The notes: generated by a model from the letters alone, not told the origin. A stretch of 64,000 nt of DNA from Promethearchaeota archaeon (GCA_016839585.1 JAEOTZ010000026.1:19143-83142); one strand, 5' to 3'. Positions 8,318 through 18,207 are shown, counted from the stretch's first letter. Translations and numbers: made by a program.

Positions 8318-9238
8318 TTGGTTTCAATAGTTGATTTAATAATCCCTACGTTTTTAGCATTTCGAGAAGGTTTAGAAGCCATATTAGTAATAGTCATAAT
8401 ATTATTATATTTAAAGAATACAAATCAGCAATTTTATTACAAATATGTATTCATTGGTAGTATTTTAGCAATTATTTCAAGTATAGTATTTGCACTTATT
8501 TTTACCGCAATACTAGGCGGATTTAGCGGAACTCTTGAAGAAACTTTTGAGGGTTATACTTTTATAATATCTGGAGCTTTTATTATAACGTTAATTTTAT
8601 GGATGAGTAAAGAAGGTCCCAAAATGAAGAAGACTTTAGAAGAAAAAGTGGAATTTTCAATTGAGACCGGGAAGATTATATCCATCTCTATACTTACATT
8701 TATAATAATTGTAAGAGAGGGAATAGAATTGGTACTTTTGCTAATTGGAGCAACATCAGTCGGATCTCTTAATCAAATAGGAGTTGTATTAGGATCTTCT
8801 ATTGGTTTAAGCATTTCAGTTGGAATCGGTTTATTATTTTTTTATGGCATTAAAACCATTAATCTATCAAAATTCTTTAAAATTTCTAACTTAGTTTTAA
8901 TTTTATTTGCAGCTGGTTTGATTACTTATGGAATTCATGAGCTTATAGAAGCGGGTGTTATAAATCCAATTGTCGAAAATGTGTGGAATATGAAAAATAT
9001 ATTACCAGAAAGCTACCCTGACGGTAACCCAGCAACTCCAGTATGGCTTGAAATTATAGGTTCACTATTAAAAGCATTATTTGGTTATAACGCGAATCCC
9101 TCTTTGTTAGAAATAATAATTTATCCGACATTATTAATTTCAATAGGTTTAATTTCAATGAAATTATGGAAACGAAATAATATTATAGTTTTAAACCAAT
9201 ATCCCCAGTATGAAATTCAGGAACAGAAAAATCAATAA
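8318..9238 (+). CDS. FTR1-family iron permease
   Basis: A 306-residue membrane protein with about seven helices and the two REGLE-type motifs diagnostic of FTR1/EfeU permeases: REGLEA at 16-21 and REGIEL near residue 133. The acidic residues there bind ferric iron. The start is TTG with a purine-rich GAGAAGA nearby; REGLE lies only 15 residues in, as in homologues. No EfeO- or EfeB-like partner or multicopper oxidase is adjacent. The 3' end overlaps the convergent exchanger gene by 48 bases. Confidence 0.9.
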   Translation: MVSIVDLIIPTFLAFREGLEAILVIVIILLYLKNTNQQFYYKYVFIGSILAIISSIVFALIFTAILGGFSGTLEETFEGYTFIISGAFIITLILWMSKEGPKMKKTLEEKVEFSIETGKIISISILTFIIIVREGIELVLLLIGATSVGSLNQIGVVLGSSIGLSISVGIGLLFFYGIKTINLSKFFKISNLVLILFAAGLITYGIHELIEAGVINPIVENVWNMKNILPESYPDGNPATPVWLEIIGSLLKALFGYNANPSLLEIIIYPTLLISIGLISMKLWKRNNIIVLNQYPQYEIQEQKNQ

Positions 9239-10165
9239 AAAAATTGTTAAGATAATTCCCTCTTTCCAATAGATCTGCTTCTTTTTAGCAATATAATTAA
9301 AATAGATTAATAAAGTAAAGAGAATAAGCCAATTCCAGAAGATGATTAAAGAAAAATTAAAACTTATGATAATAATTCCACTTATCCCAAAAGTTATTGC
9401 TAAATTCCAAAAAACCTTACCAATCATCCCTCCTAGGCCAATTTCTACACTTTTCTTTCGTATTGATTTAAAAACTAGAGTTAATTCCTCTACATTTGTG
9501 ACAAAAGCAATTATTACAAGCCCAAAAAATGCTTCTGGGAGATTAGTAAGTTTTATTATTTGTTCTGCAGAATAAATGAGCAATTCTCCTCCTAGAAATA
9601 TGAAAGCAAACCCAATAATAATTAATATAATTTTTTTTCTTTTCGAATTTTGTAAAATCTCTTGATTAACATCATTTTGAAGCTCTTTTTTGTCTAAACC
9701 AATTTCTACAATTCTATTTTGATTTAATTGTTTTAAATTCAAGTTAAGATAAATAAAATAGATGATTATAACGATAATACCAACCATAATATATCCATAA
9801 TTGACTAAGAATCCAATTGCAATTAAAATCATACAACTATATAATAAAAAGAAATAAAATTGGGGAGCCGATTTAAAATTAATTTTATAGAAAAAAGCGG
9901 GAATAGCAAAACTAATTGTTAAAGCAATTATGGAATTGCCAATAACATTTCCTACTGCTATATAAGGAAGCCCATTTATTGCTGCGATTATCGAAGCTAT
10001 TGATTCCTCAGGGTCAATTCCAAGAACTAATGAACCAATTATAAAAGGAGATAACCCATAAATTAGACAAATTTCCTTTAAGTTGTCTAAAAAGAGATCT
10101 GCAGCAAAAAATATGATCAAATAACCAATAATAAATAAAAAAAGAAATATTAATAGATCCAGCAT
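9191..10165 (-). CDS. Sodium/calcium exchanger family (CaCA) antiporter
   Basis: A 324-residue membrane protein with about ten helices and two alpha-repeats. The first carries the acidic/polar stretch DPEESIASI and the GNVIGNSI motif; the second carries NVEELTLVF and GGMIGKVFWN. This matches the Na+/Ca2+ and cation/Ca2+ exchangers. The second repeat has Lys-Val-Phe-Trp where GNIxGSNxxN is usual, so it is somewhat divergent. The last 16 codons overlap in antisense the end of the FTR1 gene, so the two transcripts are complementary there. The natural ion may be Ca2+ or another divalent cation. Confidence 0.85.
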   Translation of the reverse strand: MLDLLIFLFLFIIGYLIIFFAADLFLDNLKEICLIYGLSPFIIGSLVLGIDPEESIASIIAAINGLPYIAVGNVIGNSIIALTISFAIPAFFYKINFKSAPQFYFFLLYSCMILIAIGFLVNYGYIMVGIIVIIIYFIYLNLNLKQLNQNRIVEIGLDKKELQNDVNQEILQNSKRKKIILIIIGFAFIFLGGELLIYSAEQIIKLTNLPEAFFGLVIIAFVTNVEELTLVFKSIRKKSVEIGLGGMIGKVFWNLAITFGISGIIIISFNFSLIIFWNWLILFTLLIYFNYIAKKKQIYWKEGIILTIFLLIFLFLNFILGILV

Positions 10166-10222
10166 ATCATTTTTGATTTGTAAGAATTTATTTGAAGAGA
10201 ATATTATCCATATTTTTGGTTA

Positions 10223-11920
10223 TTATTCTTTTTTTAATGCTCTTTCTCTTAACTTTCTGCGAAAAATTTTACCAACAGTAGTACGTGGTAATATATTAAT
10301 GAATTCTATTTGTCGTGGATATTTATAGCCGGCCAATTTTTCCTTTGACCATTCAATAATATCTCGTTCTGTAATTTTATCCTTATATTCTGGTTTGAGT
10401 ACTACATAAGCTTTTATAGTTTCCCCAACATTTGGATCAGGAGCAGATACTACACCTACTTCTAATATTGCTGGATGTTCAATTAATTTTTCTTCAACTT
10501 CACGAGGCATAACTTTATAACCCTTATATTTAATGATATCCTTCGTCCGTCCCTCAATATAGAAATATCCTTGCTCATCCATTCTTGCTAAATCACCTGT
10601 TCTTAACCAGTCACCTTGTACAAATGTTTTTTTAGTATCCTCAGGCCTTTTCCAATATCCCTTCATTACTTGAGGTCCATGAATTAATAATTCTCCTACT
10701 TCTCCTATGGGAAGCTCTTCTAAAGAATCAGGATTTACGATTTTTGTGTCTGTATCAATACAAGGAATTCCAATACTCTCCGTTTTTATTTCAGGCAACC
10801 ACTGTGGTTGGTGATGAGTAACTGGTGATGTCTCAGTTAGTCCATACCCTTGACCTACTTTAAATCCAACAATTTGTTCCCACCTATTATTTATTTCCGG
10901 AGCCAATGCCGCTGAACCCGAAGTTGCTGACTCAAGACTTGAAAGATCCCGCTCTGTGAAGTCAGGGGAATTGACTAACATTTGAAACATTACTGGTACA
11001 CCTATAAACATATCACATTTATAATATTCAATTGCTTCTAAGACTTCAGAAGGATTAAATGATTCAAACATTACTAGCATTGATGCTAAAATTGAAGTCA
11101 TAATTAAGACCTGAAAACCAAAAGAATGACATATAGGGAGAACTGTTAGACTTACTCTTTCTCCATAGACTACATCTGCATCATCTCTCGATTCACGTAA
11201 ATTATACATAGTACAAAGAGCATCAGCTACTAAATTGTTATGAGTTAACATCACTCCTTTAGGTAGACCCGTGGTACCACCTGTATATAGTAAAATTGCA
11301 AGGTCATTAATAGGATCTATGACGATTTCAGGAGGTTTAGGCGTTTTTCCATCAATAAATTCTTCTAAAGTAATTGTATCAGGTTTTGCTTCTTCAGCTC
11401 GAAGTAAAATCACATTTTCTAATTCAACTACTTTACTAACCTTCTTAATTGTTCTAAAATTGTTTTTATGTACAAAAATAGTATTTATATTTCCCGCATC
11501 TCTAATGATGTGTGCCACATCTGCCTCTTTAAGAAGAGGATTTATTGGAACCACTGCTGCCCCAGTTTCCATAATCCCTAAACAACAAAATAAAAATTCA
11601 GGACAATTACTTGTCATAATCCCTACTCCATCTCCTTTCTTGACACCCAACTCAAATAATGCATTTGCGATCTTGTCTGAAGTGTAGATTGCCTCACGGT
11701 AAGTATACTTTTTATCAGTGGGTTTGTAATGTACACAAACATTATTAAGATAATTCGAAATTCTTAGTTTAATGAGCTCATGCACAGGTATAGGTTCAAA
11801 TTTTAGTGATTTTGCTATATAATCTGGCCTTAATTTTAACCATGGACGATTGGGATTTTCTATATAAGGTGATTCATTCTCATAATCTGGTATCGGTTCC
11901 CAATCTGAATAATCTTTCAT
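10223..11920 (-). CDS. Acyl-CoA synthetase (AMP-forming), fatty-acid type
   Basis: A 565-residue ANL-superfamily enzyme that activates a carboxylic acid to acyl-CoA via acyl-AMP. Motifs in order: the AMP-binding P-loop YTGGTTGLPKG, GYGLTETSP, LRTGDLARMDEQGY, and the C-terminal YKVMPREVEE with the catalytic lysine in PRTTVGKIFRR. Size and the LPKGVMLTH context resemble medium/long-chain fatty-acid:CoA ligases. SD GAGGA precedes the ATG. It is divergent from the SDR pair across a 209-base gap and probably feeds the oxidation genes that follow. Chain-length preference is not readable. Confidence 0.92.
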   Translation of the reverse strand: MKDYSDWEPIPDYENESPYIENPNRPWLKLRPDYIAKSLKFEPIPVHELIKLRISNYLNNVCVHYKPTDKKYTYREAIYTSDKIANALFELGVKKGDGVGIMTSNCPEFLFCCLGIMETGAAVVPINPLLKEADVAHIIRDAGNINTIFVHKNNFRTIKKVSKVVELENVILLRAEEAKPDTITLEEFIDGKTPKPPEIVIDPINDLAILLYTGGTTGLPKGVMLTHNNLVADALCTMYNLRESRDDADVVYGERVSLTVLPICHSFGFQVLIMTSILASMLVMFESFNPSEVLEAIEYYKCDMFIGVPVMFQMLVNSPDFTERDLSSLESATSGSAALAPEINNRWEQIVGFKVGQGYGLTETSPVTHHQPQWLPEIKTESIGIPCIDTDTKIVNPDSLEELPIGEVGELLIHGPQVMKGYWKRPEDTKKTFVQGDWLRTGDLARMDEQGYFYIEGRTKDIIKYKGYKVMPREVEEKLIEHPAILEVGVVSAPDPNVGETIKAYVVLKPEYKDKITERDIIEWSKEKLAGYKYPRQIEFINILPRTTVGKIFRRKLRERALKKE

Positions 11921-12129
11921 CTAAATTTCCTCTGATATTTTTTAATAATAATTTAACTATTTTTAGAATTTTTATGAGTTGCAAATAAACTCAGTAATAG
12001 ATAAATTGATTTCAGATATATAAAAGTCTTTTCTTATAAAATAATTAGACCTGATCATTCTATATTTAAACAATGTTAAATATTAATCATATTAAATAAC
12101 GTAAAATCCAATAAATTTTACACATAAAA

Positions 12130-13035
12130 GTGAAAAATTTGAAAGATTTGGAAGAAAAGAATTGTTTTATTACTGGAGCTGCTAGTGGAATAGGGCGATC
12201 GTTTGCTATAGCTTTAGCAAATGAAGGAATGAACCTATTTATTTCTGATATTAATATGGAGGATTTAGAAAGAGTAAAAGAGGAGATCGATAAAATTGGA
12301 GTAAAAGTATATACTGGCAAGTGTGATGTTGCTAAATTTAGTGATTGGGAAAAAATTTCTAAAGATTTTTTCTCAGAGTTAAAAGAACTTGACTTATTAA
12401 TCAATAATGCAGGAACTGCAATCGGAGGAGATATATTAGAACTTGAATTAGAAGATTGGAAAAGAGTACTTGATATAAATTTGTGGAGTATTATTCATTC
12501 TCTTAAAGTATTTTTACCCCACATGTATAATAAGCACTCGGGACATATTGTGAATGTTGCTTCTGGAGCGGGTGTTTTTGGGTCAGCAGAACCTGCCTCC
12601 TATATTACTTCGAAATTTGCAGTTGTAGGACTCTCAGAAGCACTTTTTGGTCAATTATATAGTCAAAATATAAAAGTTTCAGTAGTAATTCCTTCATACG
12701 TAAAAACAAATATTTTTTCTAATGCTAAAATAAAATACTCTAAAAATTTAATAGATGCTTATGGTGAAGATAAGATAGAGAAGATTTATCACTCATTATT
12801 AGATGAACTTATTAGAAATGCAATGTCGCCAGATAAAGCTGTAAAGAGATATATAAGGGGGATAAAAAAGGATCAATTATATGTATACGATGTGAGAAGT
12901 GTATTAGGACCTTTATCTTTAAAAGCAAATCCTCAATTATTTGAAAAATTCTTAATAAACTATCATGAGAATGCTATAAAGACAACAAAAGAACATTTTT
13001 TGAAATTTGGGATAAATATTGATGATTTTAAATAA
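12130..13035 (+). CDS. Short-chain dehydrogenase/reductase (SDR)
   Basis: A 301-residue NAD(P)-dependent oxidoreductase. The cofactor motif is TGAASGIG near residue 14; NNAGT and the catalytic YITSK (Tyr-x-x-x-Lys) with an upstream Ser in VNVASGAG are present. A 70-residue C-terminal extension resembles that of long-substrate SDRs acting on lipids or hydroxyacyl groups. The start is GTG with no strong SD. The second SDR follows 42 bases later on the same strand, so the two are probably co-transcribed. With the acyl-CoA ligase next door, a role in fatty or hydroxy-acid metabolism is plausible. Confidence 0.88.
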   Translation: MKNLKDLEEKNCFITGAASGIGRSFAIALANEGMNLFISDINMEDLERVKEEIDKIGVKVYTGKCDVAKFSDWEKISKDFFSELKELDLLINNAGTAIGGDILELELEDWKRVLDINLWSIIHSLKVFLPHMYNKHSGHIVNVASGAGVFGSAEPASYITSKFAVVGLSEALFGQLYSQNIKVSVVIPSYVKTNIFSNAKIKYSKNLIDAYGEDKIEKIYHSLLDELIRNAMSPDKAVKRYIRGIKKDQLYVYDVRSVLGPLSLKANPQLFEKFLINYHENAIKTTKEHFLKFGINIDDFK

Positions 13036-13077
13036 TATTTCAAAAATATTAAATCATAAAAATTATGGTAAACCATT

Positions 13078-13926
13078 ATGAAAGATTTTAAAAGTAAAGT
13101 GGCAGTAATTACTGGAGCTGGTAGTGGAATAGGGCTTGCATTAGTAAATAAATGTATTGATGAAGGGATGAAGGTAGTTCTTGCCGATATCGATGAAAGA
13201 GCTTTAAAAAGAGCCGAAAGAAAGTTAAATAAAGCAGAAGCAGAAGTATTAACAGTTGTAACAGATGTATCTAAACCTAAAGATGTTGAAATGTTGGCTA
13301 ATAAAACAATTGCTATCTTTGGAGAAATTCATTTGTTATTCAATAATGCTGGTGTTGGTAATACCAAATATACATGGAATTATACATTGAAGGATTGGGA
13401 ATGGCAACTTGGAGTAAATCTTTTTGGTGTAATTTATGGAATACGAACATTTGTTCCCATAATGTTAAATCAAAATAAAGAATGCTTGATAGTAAATATA
13501 GCATCTATAGAAGGGTTATTATCCGGTTCAGGTCCCGGTGGTGCAATTTATGGAGTATCTAAACATGGTATTATTTCTTTAAGCGAAACATTAAGAACTG
13601 AATTAAACCAAATAAATGCTAAAGTTAAAGTTGCTGTAGTGTGTCCTGGTTGGGTTCACACAAGAATTTTCAGAATAAATAGAAATCGTCCAACAGAGCT
13701 TAAAAATGAACCAAATGAAGAAATTGAGGATTCTAAACTAGAATATTCAGCAGGATTATTTCAAGAACTCTTTGATAAATCTCCACCTATACTGCCTGAA
13801 ACTGCAGCAGATAAGATTTTTCAAGGTATAAAAGAAGATAAATTCTATATTCTGACTCATAAAGATGATGTTTTAAAGGAAAGAGTAAAAGAGCGTTTTG
13901 ATGAGATATTAAAAGCATTCGATTAA
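13078..13926 (+). CDS. Short-chain dehydrogenase/reductase (SDR)
   Basis: A 282-residue SDR paralogous to the preceding gene. It has TGAGSGIG at the nucleotide site, DVSKP after strand 4, NNAGVG, the serine in VNIASIEG and the catalytic YGVSK. Classical SDRs of this type oxidise secondary alcohols or reduce ketones with NAD(P)H. It is the second gene of a two-gene unit and converges on the acetoacetate-decarboxylase-like gene, from which it is separated by a likely terminator. Substrate unknown. Confidence 0.88.
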   Translation: MKDFKSKVAVITGAGSGIGLALVNKCIDEGMKVVLADIDERALKRAERKLNKAEAEVLTVVTDVSKPKDVEMLANKTIAIFGEIHLLFNNAGVGNTKYTWNYTLKDWEWQLGVNLFGVIYGIRTFVPIMLNQNKECLIVNIASIEGLLSGSGPGGAIYGVSKHGIISLSETLRTELNQINAKVKVAVVCPGWVHTRIFRINRNRPTELKNEPNEEIEDSKLEYSAGLFQELFDKSPPILPETAADKIFQGIKEDKFYILTHKDDVLKERVKERFDEILKAFD

Positions 13927-13940
13927 TTACAAGCTCATTT

Positions 13941-13971
13941 TAAAAAAAAATGTGAGATATTTTTATATCTC
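13941..13971 (-). terminator. Hairpin with nine-T run, end of ADC-like gene
   Basis: On the minus strand, GAGATAT and ATATCTC form a perfect seven-base stem around a four-base loop, followed shortly by nine T. The hairpin overlaps the stop codon of the ADC-like gene. The same palindrome also follows the SDR gene on the plus strand, so it may serve both convergent transcripts. Confidence 0.5.
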
Positions 13972-14760
13972 AATATCCCATTTTAAAAATGAATAGGGTT
14001 CAAATTTCTTTGGTTCCATCTCAGCTACAACAGAACCTCTTAGCATGGAATTATTACCCTTCAGATAAACTGCAGCTAAGGTTTTTACGATTTCAACCTC
14101 GCCCCAAGGATCACTATTAGAAGATCGCAAAGTTATTTCAGCACTTCCTAACTTTATTTCACTAGGGCTTAATACTGTTTCTTGTTTAACAAGACGTGGA
14201 TTATAATCATAATACTGACCATCGGGTGAGGGAAAATGTTTGTAATTATAAGATATAAAAGGCATCTCAGGATCAGTACTACCACCAGTTCGTTCTAAAT
14301 ATAACTGAATAAACTCAGAAGAATTAGGTCTCCCATTTAATTTTGCTTTAAATTCAAAGAAACGTGTTCCGAGACGCTCTACCCAACCTTCAGCGTCTCT
14401 TTTTTCACGTTTAAAATAAATATTAGCAATTTTTTTCGGGAAACCAAATACTTCTCGACCACCAGCCATTGCTATATCATTAGTAACTGGCATTGCTAAG
14501 CAATAACCTCCTTCTACACCTTCAAATTCACAAGTTAGAAATAGTGCACCTTCATTATAAGTAACACCAAAATTTGTTTTTGGATAATGTGCAACAAATG
14601 CATAAGCAATTGGGGTATCGAGTGGTTTTAGAGGGGGTGGAAGTAATTTTTTAATAATTTCTGGTTTCGTTTCCCACCATACAGTTAACATCTCAGCATC
14701 ATAGAAATCAGCACTTTCTCTGCTACTCATAAAACCTCCTGAATCTCTTAAAAAACTCAT
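13963..14760 (-). CDS. Acetoacetate decarboxylase-family protein
   Basis: A 265-residue protein of the acetoacetate decarboxylase (ADC) superfamily. The diagnostic segment is GREVFGFPKKIA near residue 100, in which the paired lysines correspond to the Schiff-base lysine and its neighbour in ADC. The N-terminal TVWWETKPEIIKKLLPPPL and FVAHYPKTNF stretches are also typical. True ADCs make acetone from acetoacetate, but many family members do other Schiff-base chemistry (aldolase, dehydratase). SD GAGATG precedes the ATG. Its place among SDR and acyl-CoA genes suggests a keto-acid substrate, which is an inference. Confidence 0.85.
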   Translation of the reverse strand: MSFLRDSGGFMSSRESADFYDAEMLTVWWETKPEIIKKLLPPPLKPLDTPIAYAFVAHYPKTNFGVTYNEGALFLTCEFEGVEGGYCLAMPVTNDIAMAGGREVFGFPKKIANIYFKREKRDAEGWVERLGTRFFEFKAKLNGRPNSSEFIQLYLERTGGSTDPEMPFISYNYKHFPSPDGQYYDYNPRLVKQETVLSPSEIKLGSAEITLRSSNSDPWGEVEIVKTLAAVYLKGNNSMLRGSVVAEMEPKKFEPYSFLKWDIEI

Positions 14761-14836
14761 AAATTTTCATCTCGGAATAATTTTTTATTAAATTAATAAT
14801 ATTAGAACATTTCATAATAAAAAAATATCTATATAT

Positions 14837-16063
14837 TTATGATAATGCTTGATTTAATAACTCCATTAAATCAATCATTTTAATATCAGAATTTAGCTCT
14901 TTAATTGCATCATATAAATTTCTATAACAAAAAGGGCAAATACTTACAAGATACTGTGCCACTGTGTCTTCAGCTTCTTTCACTCTAGATTTAGCAATTT
15001 CTAATGCAAGCTCGGGGAAACCCTTTTTAACTCCTCCCCCGGCACCGCAGCATTTGGTATTTTCTTTGATCGTTTTCATTTCGACTAAATTTACAATTTT
15101 CCTTAGAATTTCTCTCGGTTCTTCGTAAAGAGGATTAATATTTTCCTTAACTCCTGCATTTCTTCCTGTATGGCAAGGATCATGGTAAGTTGCTGTTATA
15201 CCTAAATGTTTTAACTTAATATCTTGTTTATTTATAATGTTATATATGAACTCAATAGTATGAAGTATTTCGAGACCTAAATCTTCCATGTAATCTGAGT
15301 AATCAGTTTTTAAAGTTCGATAACACCCCGCACAACTAGTTATTATTGTTTTTACACCACTTTTTTTAAATAATTCATAGTTTTTTGTAGCAACAGAATT
15401 AAAAGCATTAAGATCCCCTGTTCTTTTTGCTACACTTCCACAACAAACTTCAAATTCTCCATACACAGAGAAATCGATGCCTAATTTTTTGAGAACTTTT
15501 GCTGTATTTATTGCTACAGTTTGAATTTCTGGAGTTAAAGCAGCAGTACAACCAACAAAATAAAGGACATCTGCTTTTTCTTTAGTGGCATCCTTAATTT
15601 TAAAATCTAACTTTCCCAACCAATCCTTCTTTTGCTTATTATCCCTTTCATATGGATTTAAAAGCTCAACCATTGCTTTATTCATTGGTACATGTGCTTC
15701 TAAACCACATCCGGCATCTATTAATTCAGCTCTTAAAGTTTCATAAATCGCGGCATTATCCATATCATAAGCACAAGTTTCAGCACAAGCATTACATGTT
15801 GGACATTGGTATATTACTTCACCTAAATCTTTACTTAATTGTAGCTTTCCTTGCCATAGTGATCGAATGATTTGCATTTTTCCTCTTCCAAAAAAAGCTT
15901 CAAAGCCAGAAGTATGATCTCTTGCAACACAAACACCCCACTTTTGTGGTTCTGATGTATAGTCAGTTGCTTCTCTACAATCTCCACAGCTAATACATTG
16001 TAATATTATATCTCCTAATTTGTTTAAATGCTGGTATTTTTCTTTCGGTTTGAATTCAGTCAT
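14837..16063 (-). CDS. Fe-S oxidoreductase subunit with two CCG domains (GlcF/HdrD-like)
   Basis: A 408-residue electron-transfer protein. The N-terminus holds two [4Fe-4S] motifs: CISCGDC with a fourth Cys in GVCVA, and CPTCNACAETC. The C-terminal half has two cysteine-rich CCG domains, seen as VCCGSVAKRTG and KCCGAGGGVKKG, preceded by CAGCYRT and DPCHTGR. This is the design of GlcF, LldE-like and HdrD-type subunits that pass electrons from a flavoprotein. The gene starts only nine bases after the stop of the FAD-oxidase gene, so the two make one complex. The physiological acceptor is unknown. Confidence 0.9.
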   Translation of the reverse strand: MTEFKPKEKYQHLNKLGDIILQCISCGDCREATDYTSEPQKWGVCVARDHTSGFEAFFGRGKMQIIRSLWQGKLQLSKDLGEVIYQCPTCNACAETCAYDMDNAAIYETLRAELIDAGCGLEAHVPMNKAMVELLNPYERDNKQKKDWLGKLDFKIKDATKEKADVLYFVGCTAALTPEIQTVAINTAKVLKKLGIDFSVYGEFEVCCGSVAKRTGDLNAFNSVATKNYELFKKSGVKTIITSCAGCYRTLKTDYSDYMEDLGLEILHTIEFIYNIINKQDIKLKHLGITATYHDPCHTGRNAGVKENINPLYEEPREILRKIVNLVEMKTIKENTKCCGAGGGVKKGFPELALEIAKSRVKEAEDTVAQYLVSICPFCYRNLYDAIKELNSDIKMIDLMELLNQALS

Positions 16064-16072
16064 TTTTTACAA

Positions 16073-17602
16073 CTACTCTTTTTCTTTTACTATATGTGTT
16101 GAGATATCATGATCATAACTATACATGTGAAATTTCTTAGGGCTTAATAGAAAATTTGGATCTACAGTTTTTTTCATATCCTTAAAGAATTTTAAAAATT
16201 CTGGTGTATAAGCATCTGCTTCCACAATTGATTGCGAAATTGCTTCTCCTAACCAATAATGAACTCCACCATATTTAACTTGATGTCGTAATTTTTTGTG
16301 CCATAGTTCCATAGATTTTTCACGTTGTTCATCAACATTATCAGCATTAAAGCCCCCTACAATAACACAATTTCCATTAGGTAATAGGAAAATAACTGTA
16401 GCAAATAATGATATACTTCCCAGAGGAAGTTCATTTCTATGTTTATTTTCAAATTCAGCACTCTGTTGAGCTATTTTAGACAGATCTGAAATGGGTATTT
16501 TATGACATGTAGTACATGAAATTTTCGGTGGAGCAATTGAGATATATTTATTGAAGTAGTTATAAGCATATTTCAATTCAAACTTCCAATCCTTTGAAAG
16601 CCTTGCTTCAGTATCTACTTCTTGCCATTCAAATGGTCGAGCGTCCTCCTTCATGATCTCGTGTACTTTTTCAAGATATATATCGAGAATTCGCTCATCC
16701 ATAGCTTCAACCATGATTGAAAATACAGGACCTTTCAATCTCGGTCTTTTAGTAGGTTTGCTTTCAATCATACCTGCCAATAGTTGGACAACAATGAGAG
16801 GGACGACAAGTACATCATGCAATCCATCCCTTATTTCTTTCCGTAATTTATTCATAAGTTCATAGACTTTATTATAATCATTTTTATGGAGCATATAATA
16901 TCGTTGAGCTTTAAATGGAGTTTCTGGATATAACTTTAAGAAAGCTTTAGTTTTAATACCCATACTTCCAACATCTCCCATAAATAGTCCCGTAAAGTCT
17001 GGTGCAACTCCATATCTGCAAAATGGTTTAGCATATTTATTTGCAGCAGCTCCAGTTCTTATTATTGTTCCCTGTGGATTTGGTAATACAACCTCAACAC
17101 CTAAACAGATATCTGGGACTAGTCCATATTTAGTAGAACCAAAACCAGCTGTACTATTCGAAAGTCCTCCACCTATAGTAGCTGAGAATCCACTTCCAGG
17201 ACCTAATACCCCCGTTGTTAATCCTTTTGAATGCAATTGAGAAATTAAATTTCCCCATGTAATTCCTGTTTCTACTACACAGTAAAAATCTGTTTCATTG
17301 ATTTCTATTATTTTATTCATTCTTGTTAAATCTACAAGAATACCCCCTTCTGTAACAGAACCTCCTACTAAATCTGCACCTCCACCCCTCGGAACCATAT
17401 GAATTTTGTACTTATTAGCTATTTTAACAATTTCAGAAACTTCTTCAGTGCTTTCTGGTCTTACTATCATATCTGCCCATCGATCTGGGAAGGCAGGATC
17501 AACATTTCGAGAATATGCGGCCTTCATGAAATCTTTATCTGTAATATAATCTGAACCTACTACCCCCTCGATTTCTTTGTAAGCATTTTTTACTTTCGAC
17601 AT
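16073..17602 (-). CDS. FAD-linked oxidase (GlcD/lactate dehydrogenase-type)
   Basis: A 509-residue flavoprotein of the VAO/PCMH fold. The FAD-binding part has PRGGGADLVGGSVTEGG near residue 74, LGPGSGFSATIGGGLSNS and a C-terminal FAD-oxidase C domain ending in DPNFLLSPKKF. The internal SCTTCHKIP (two Cys pairs) is an unusual insertion and may bind metal. GlcD/DLD-type enzymes oxidise 2-hydroxy acids such as lactate or glycolate. With the adjacent Fe-S subunit it should form a membrane-independent hydroxy-acid or acyl dehydrogenase. The gene is first of a two-gene operon. Confidence 0.9.
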   Translation of the reverse strand: MSKVKNAYKEIEGVVGSDYITDKDFMKAAYSRNVDPAFPDRWADMIVRPESTEEVSEIVKIANKYKIHMVPRGGGADLVGGSVTEGGILVDLTRMNKIIEINETDFYCVVETGITWGNLISQLHSKGLTTGVLGPGSGFSATIGGGLSNSTAGFGSTKYGLVPDICLGVEVVLPNPQGTIIRTGAAANKYAKPFCRYGVAPDFTGLFMGDVGSMGIKTKAFLKLYPETPFKAQRYYMLHKNDYNKVYELMNKLRKEIRDGLHDVLVVPLIVVQLLAGMIESKPTKRPRLKGPVFSIMVEAMDERILDIYLEKVHEIMKEDARPFEWQEVDTEARLSKDWKFELKYAYNYFNKYISIAPPKISCTTCHKIPISDLSKIAQQSAEFENKHRNELPLGSISLFATVIFLLPNGNCVIVGGFNADNVDEQREKSMELWHKKLRHQVKYGGVHYWLGEAISQSIVEADAYTPEFLKFFKDMKKTVDPNFLLSPKKFHMYSYDHDISTHIVKEKE

Positions 17603-17696
17603 TTCTCTTTACTTTTTTCAAATGTAATAATTATAGAATTGATTTTGTGAATTAATAAAATTTTTCTTAATGTTTTTATTTTTTAAATTAATAAGA

Positions 17697-17703
17697 TGGA
17701 GGA
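17697..17703 (+). promoter_or_regulatory. SD motif deciding the start of the SRPBCC gene
   Basis: GGAGGAA lies nine bases before the ATG at 17712. It favours that start over an upstream in-frame ATG at 17670, whose 14 extra residues are not family-like. Confidence 0.6.
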
Positions 17704-17711
17704 ATTTCAAA

Positions 17712-18158
17712 ATGAAAACCTTAAAAGATTCAATAGAGATAAATACTAAACCAGAGAAAATATATCAATGGTTAAAAAATTTGGATAAGAATTACAAAAA
17801 ATGGCATAAGGATCATGTTAATTCTATTAAATTAACTAACACAAGGGAATTAGAAATAGCAGATGTTTTTTGTTATGAAGAATATCTGCATGGGGAATTG
17901 CATAAGCTAACGTTTAAGCTCACTACTGTTGAAGAAAATAGAGTTATTGAATTTAAAACTTTATTTCCTGCCTCTTTGATTTGTCCAAAGGGATCATTCT
18001 TAATAGAGCCTAAAAATGATGGTTCCATTTTTACAGCAACTTTATCCTTTAGAATGGGTAATATGTTCTCAAAATTGGCTAAATCTCGTGTAGAAGCTAT
18101 TCAAAAACATATGAAAGAAGAAGGAGAAAATTTGAAAAGATTATTAGAAACTGAATAA
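17712..18158 (+). CDS. SRPBCC (START/Bet v1-like) ligand-binding protein
   Basis: A 148-residue protein of the helix-grip fold. It begins with KDSIEINTKPEKIYQWLKNL, the typical first strand and capping helices of polyketide cyclase/dehydrase-like SRPBCC proteins, followed by seven antiparallel strands and a long C-terminal helix (KLAKSRVEAIQKHMKEEG). Such proteins bind a hydrophobic ligand in a cavity. The start at 17712 is chosen because GGAGGA is correctly spaced. It is transcribed away from the GlcD operon and converges on the OYE-type gene. Ligand unknown; lipid-like by family and context. Confidence 0.75.
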   Translation: MKTLKDSIEINTKPEKIYQWLKNLDKNYKKWHKDHVNSIKLTNTRELEIADVFCYEEYLHGELHKLTFKLTTVEENRVIEFKTLFPASLICPKGSFLIEPKNDGSIFTATLSFRMGNMFSKLAKSRVEAIQKHMKEEGENLKRLLETE

Positions 18159-18207
18159 TAATTTTTTATTCATATGAATTCAATTATATTTTTATTTAAA
18201 AAGAAAA

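Noticed and set aside
11980..12060. GAGTT/AACTC inverted repeat between the acyl-CoA ligase and SDR genes
   Set aside because: Five-base arms are expected by chance here.
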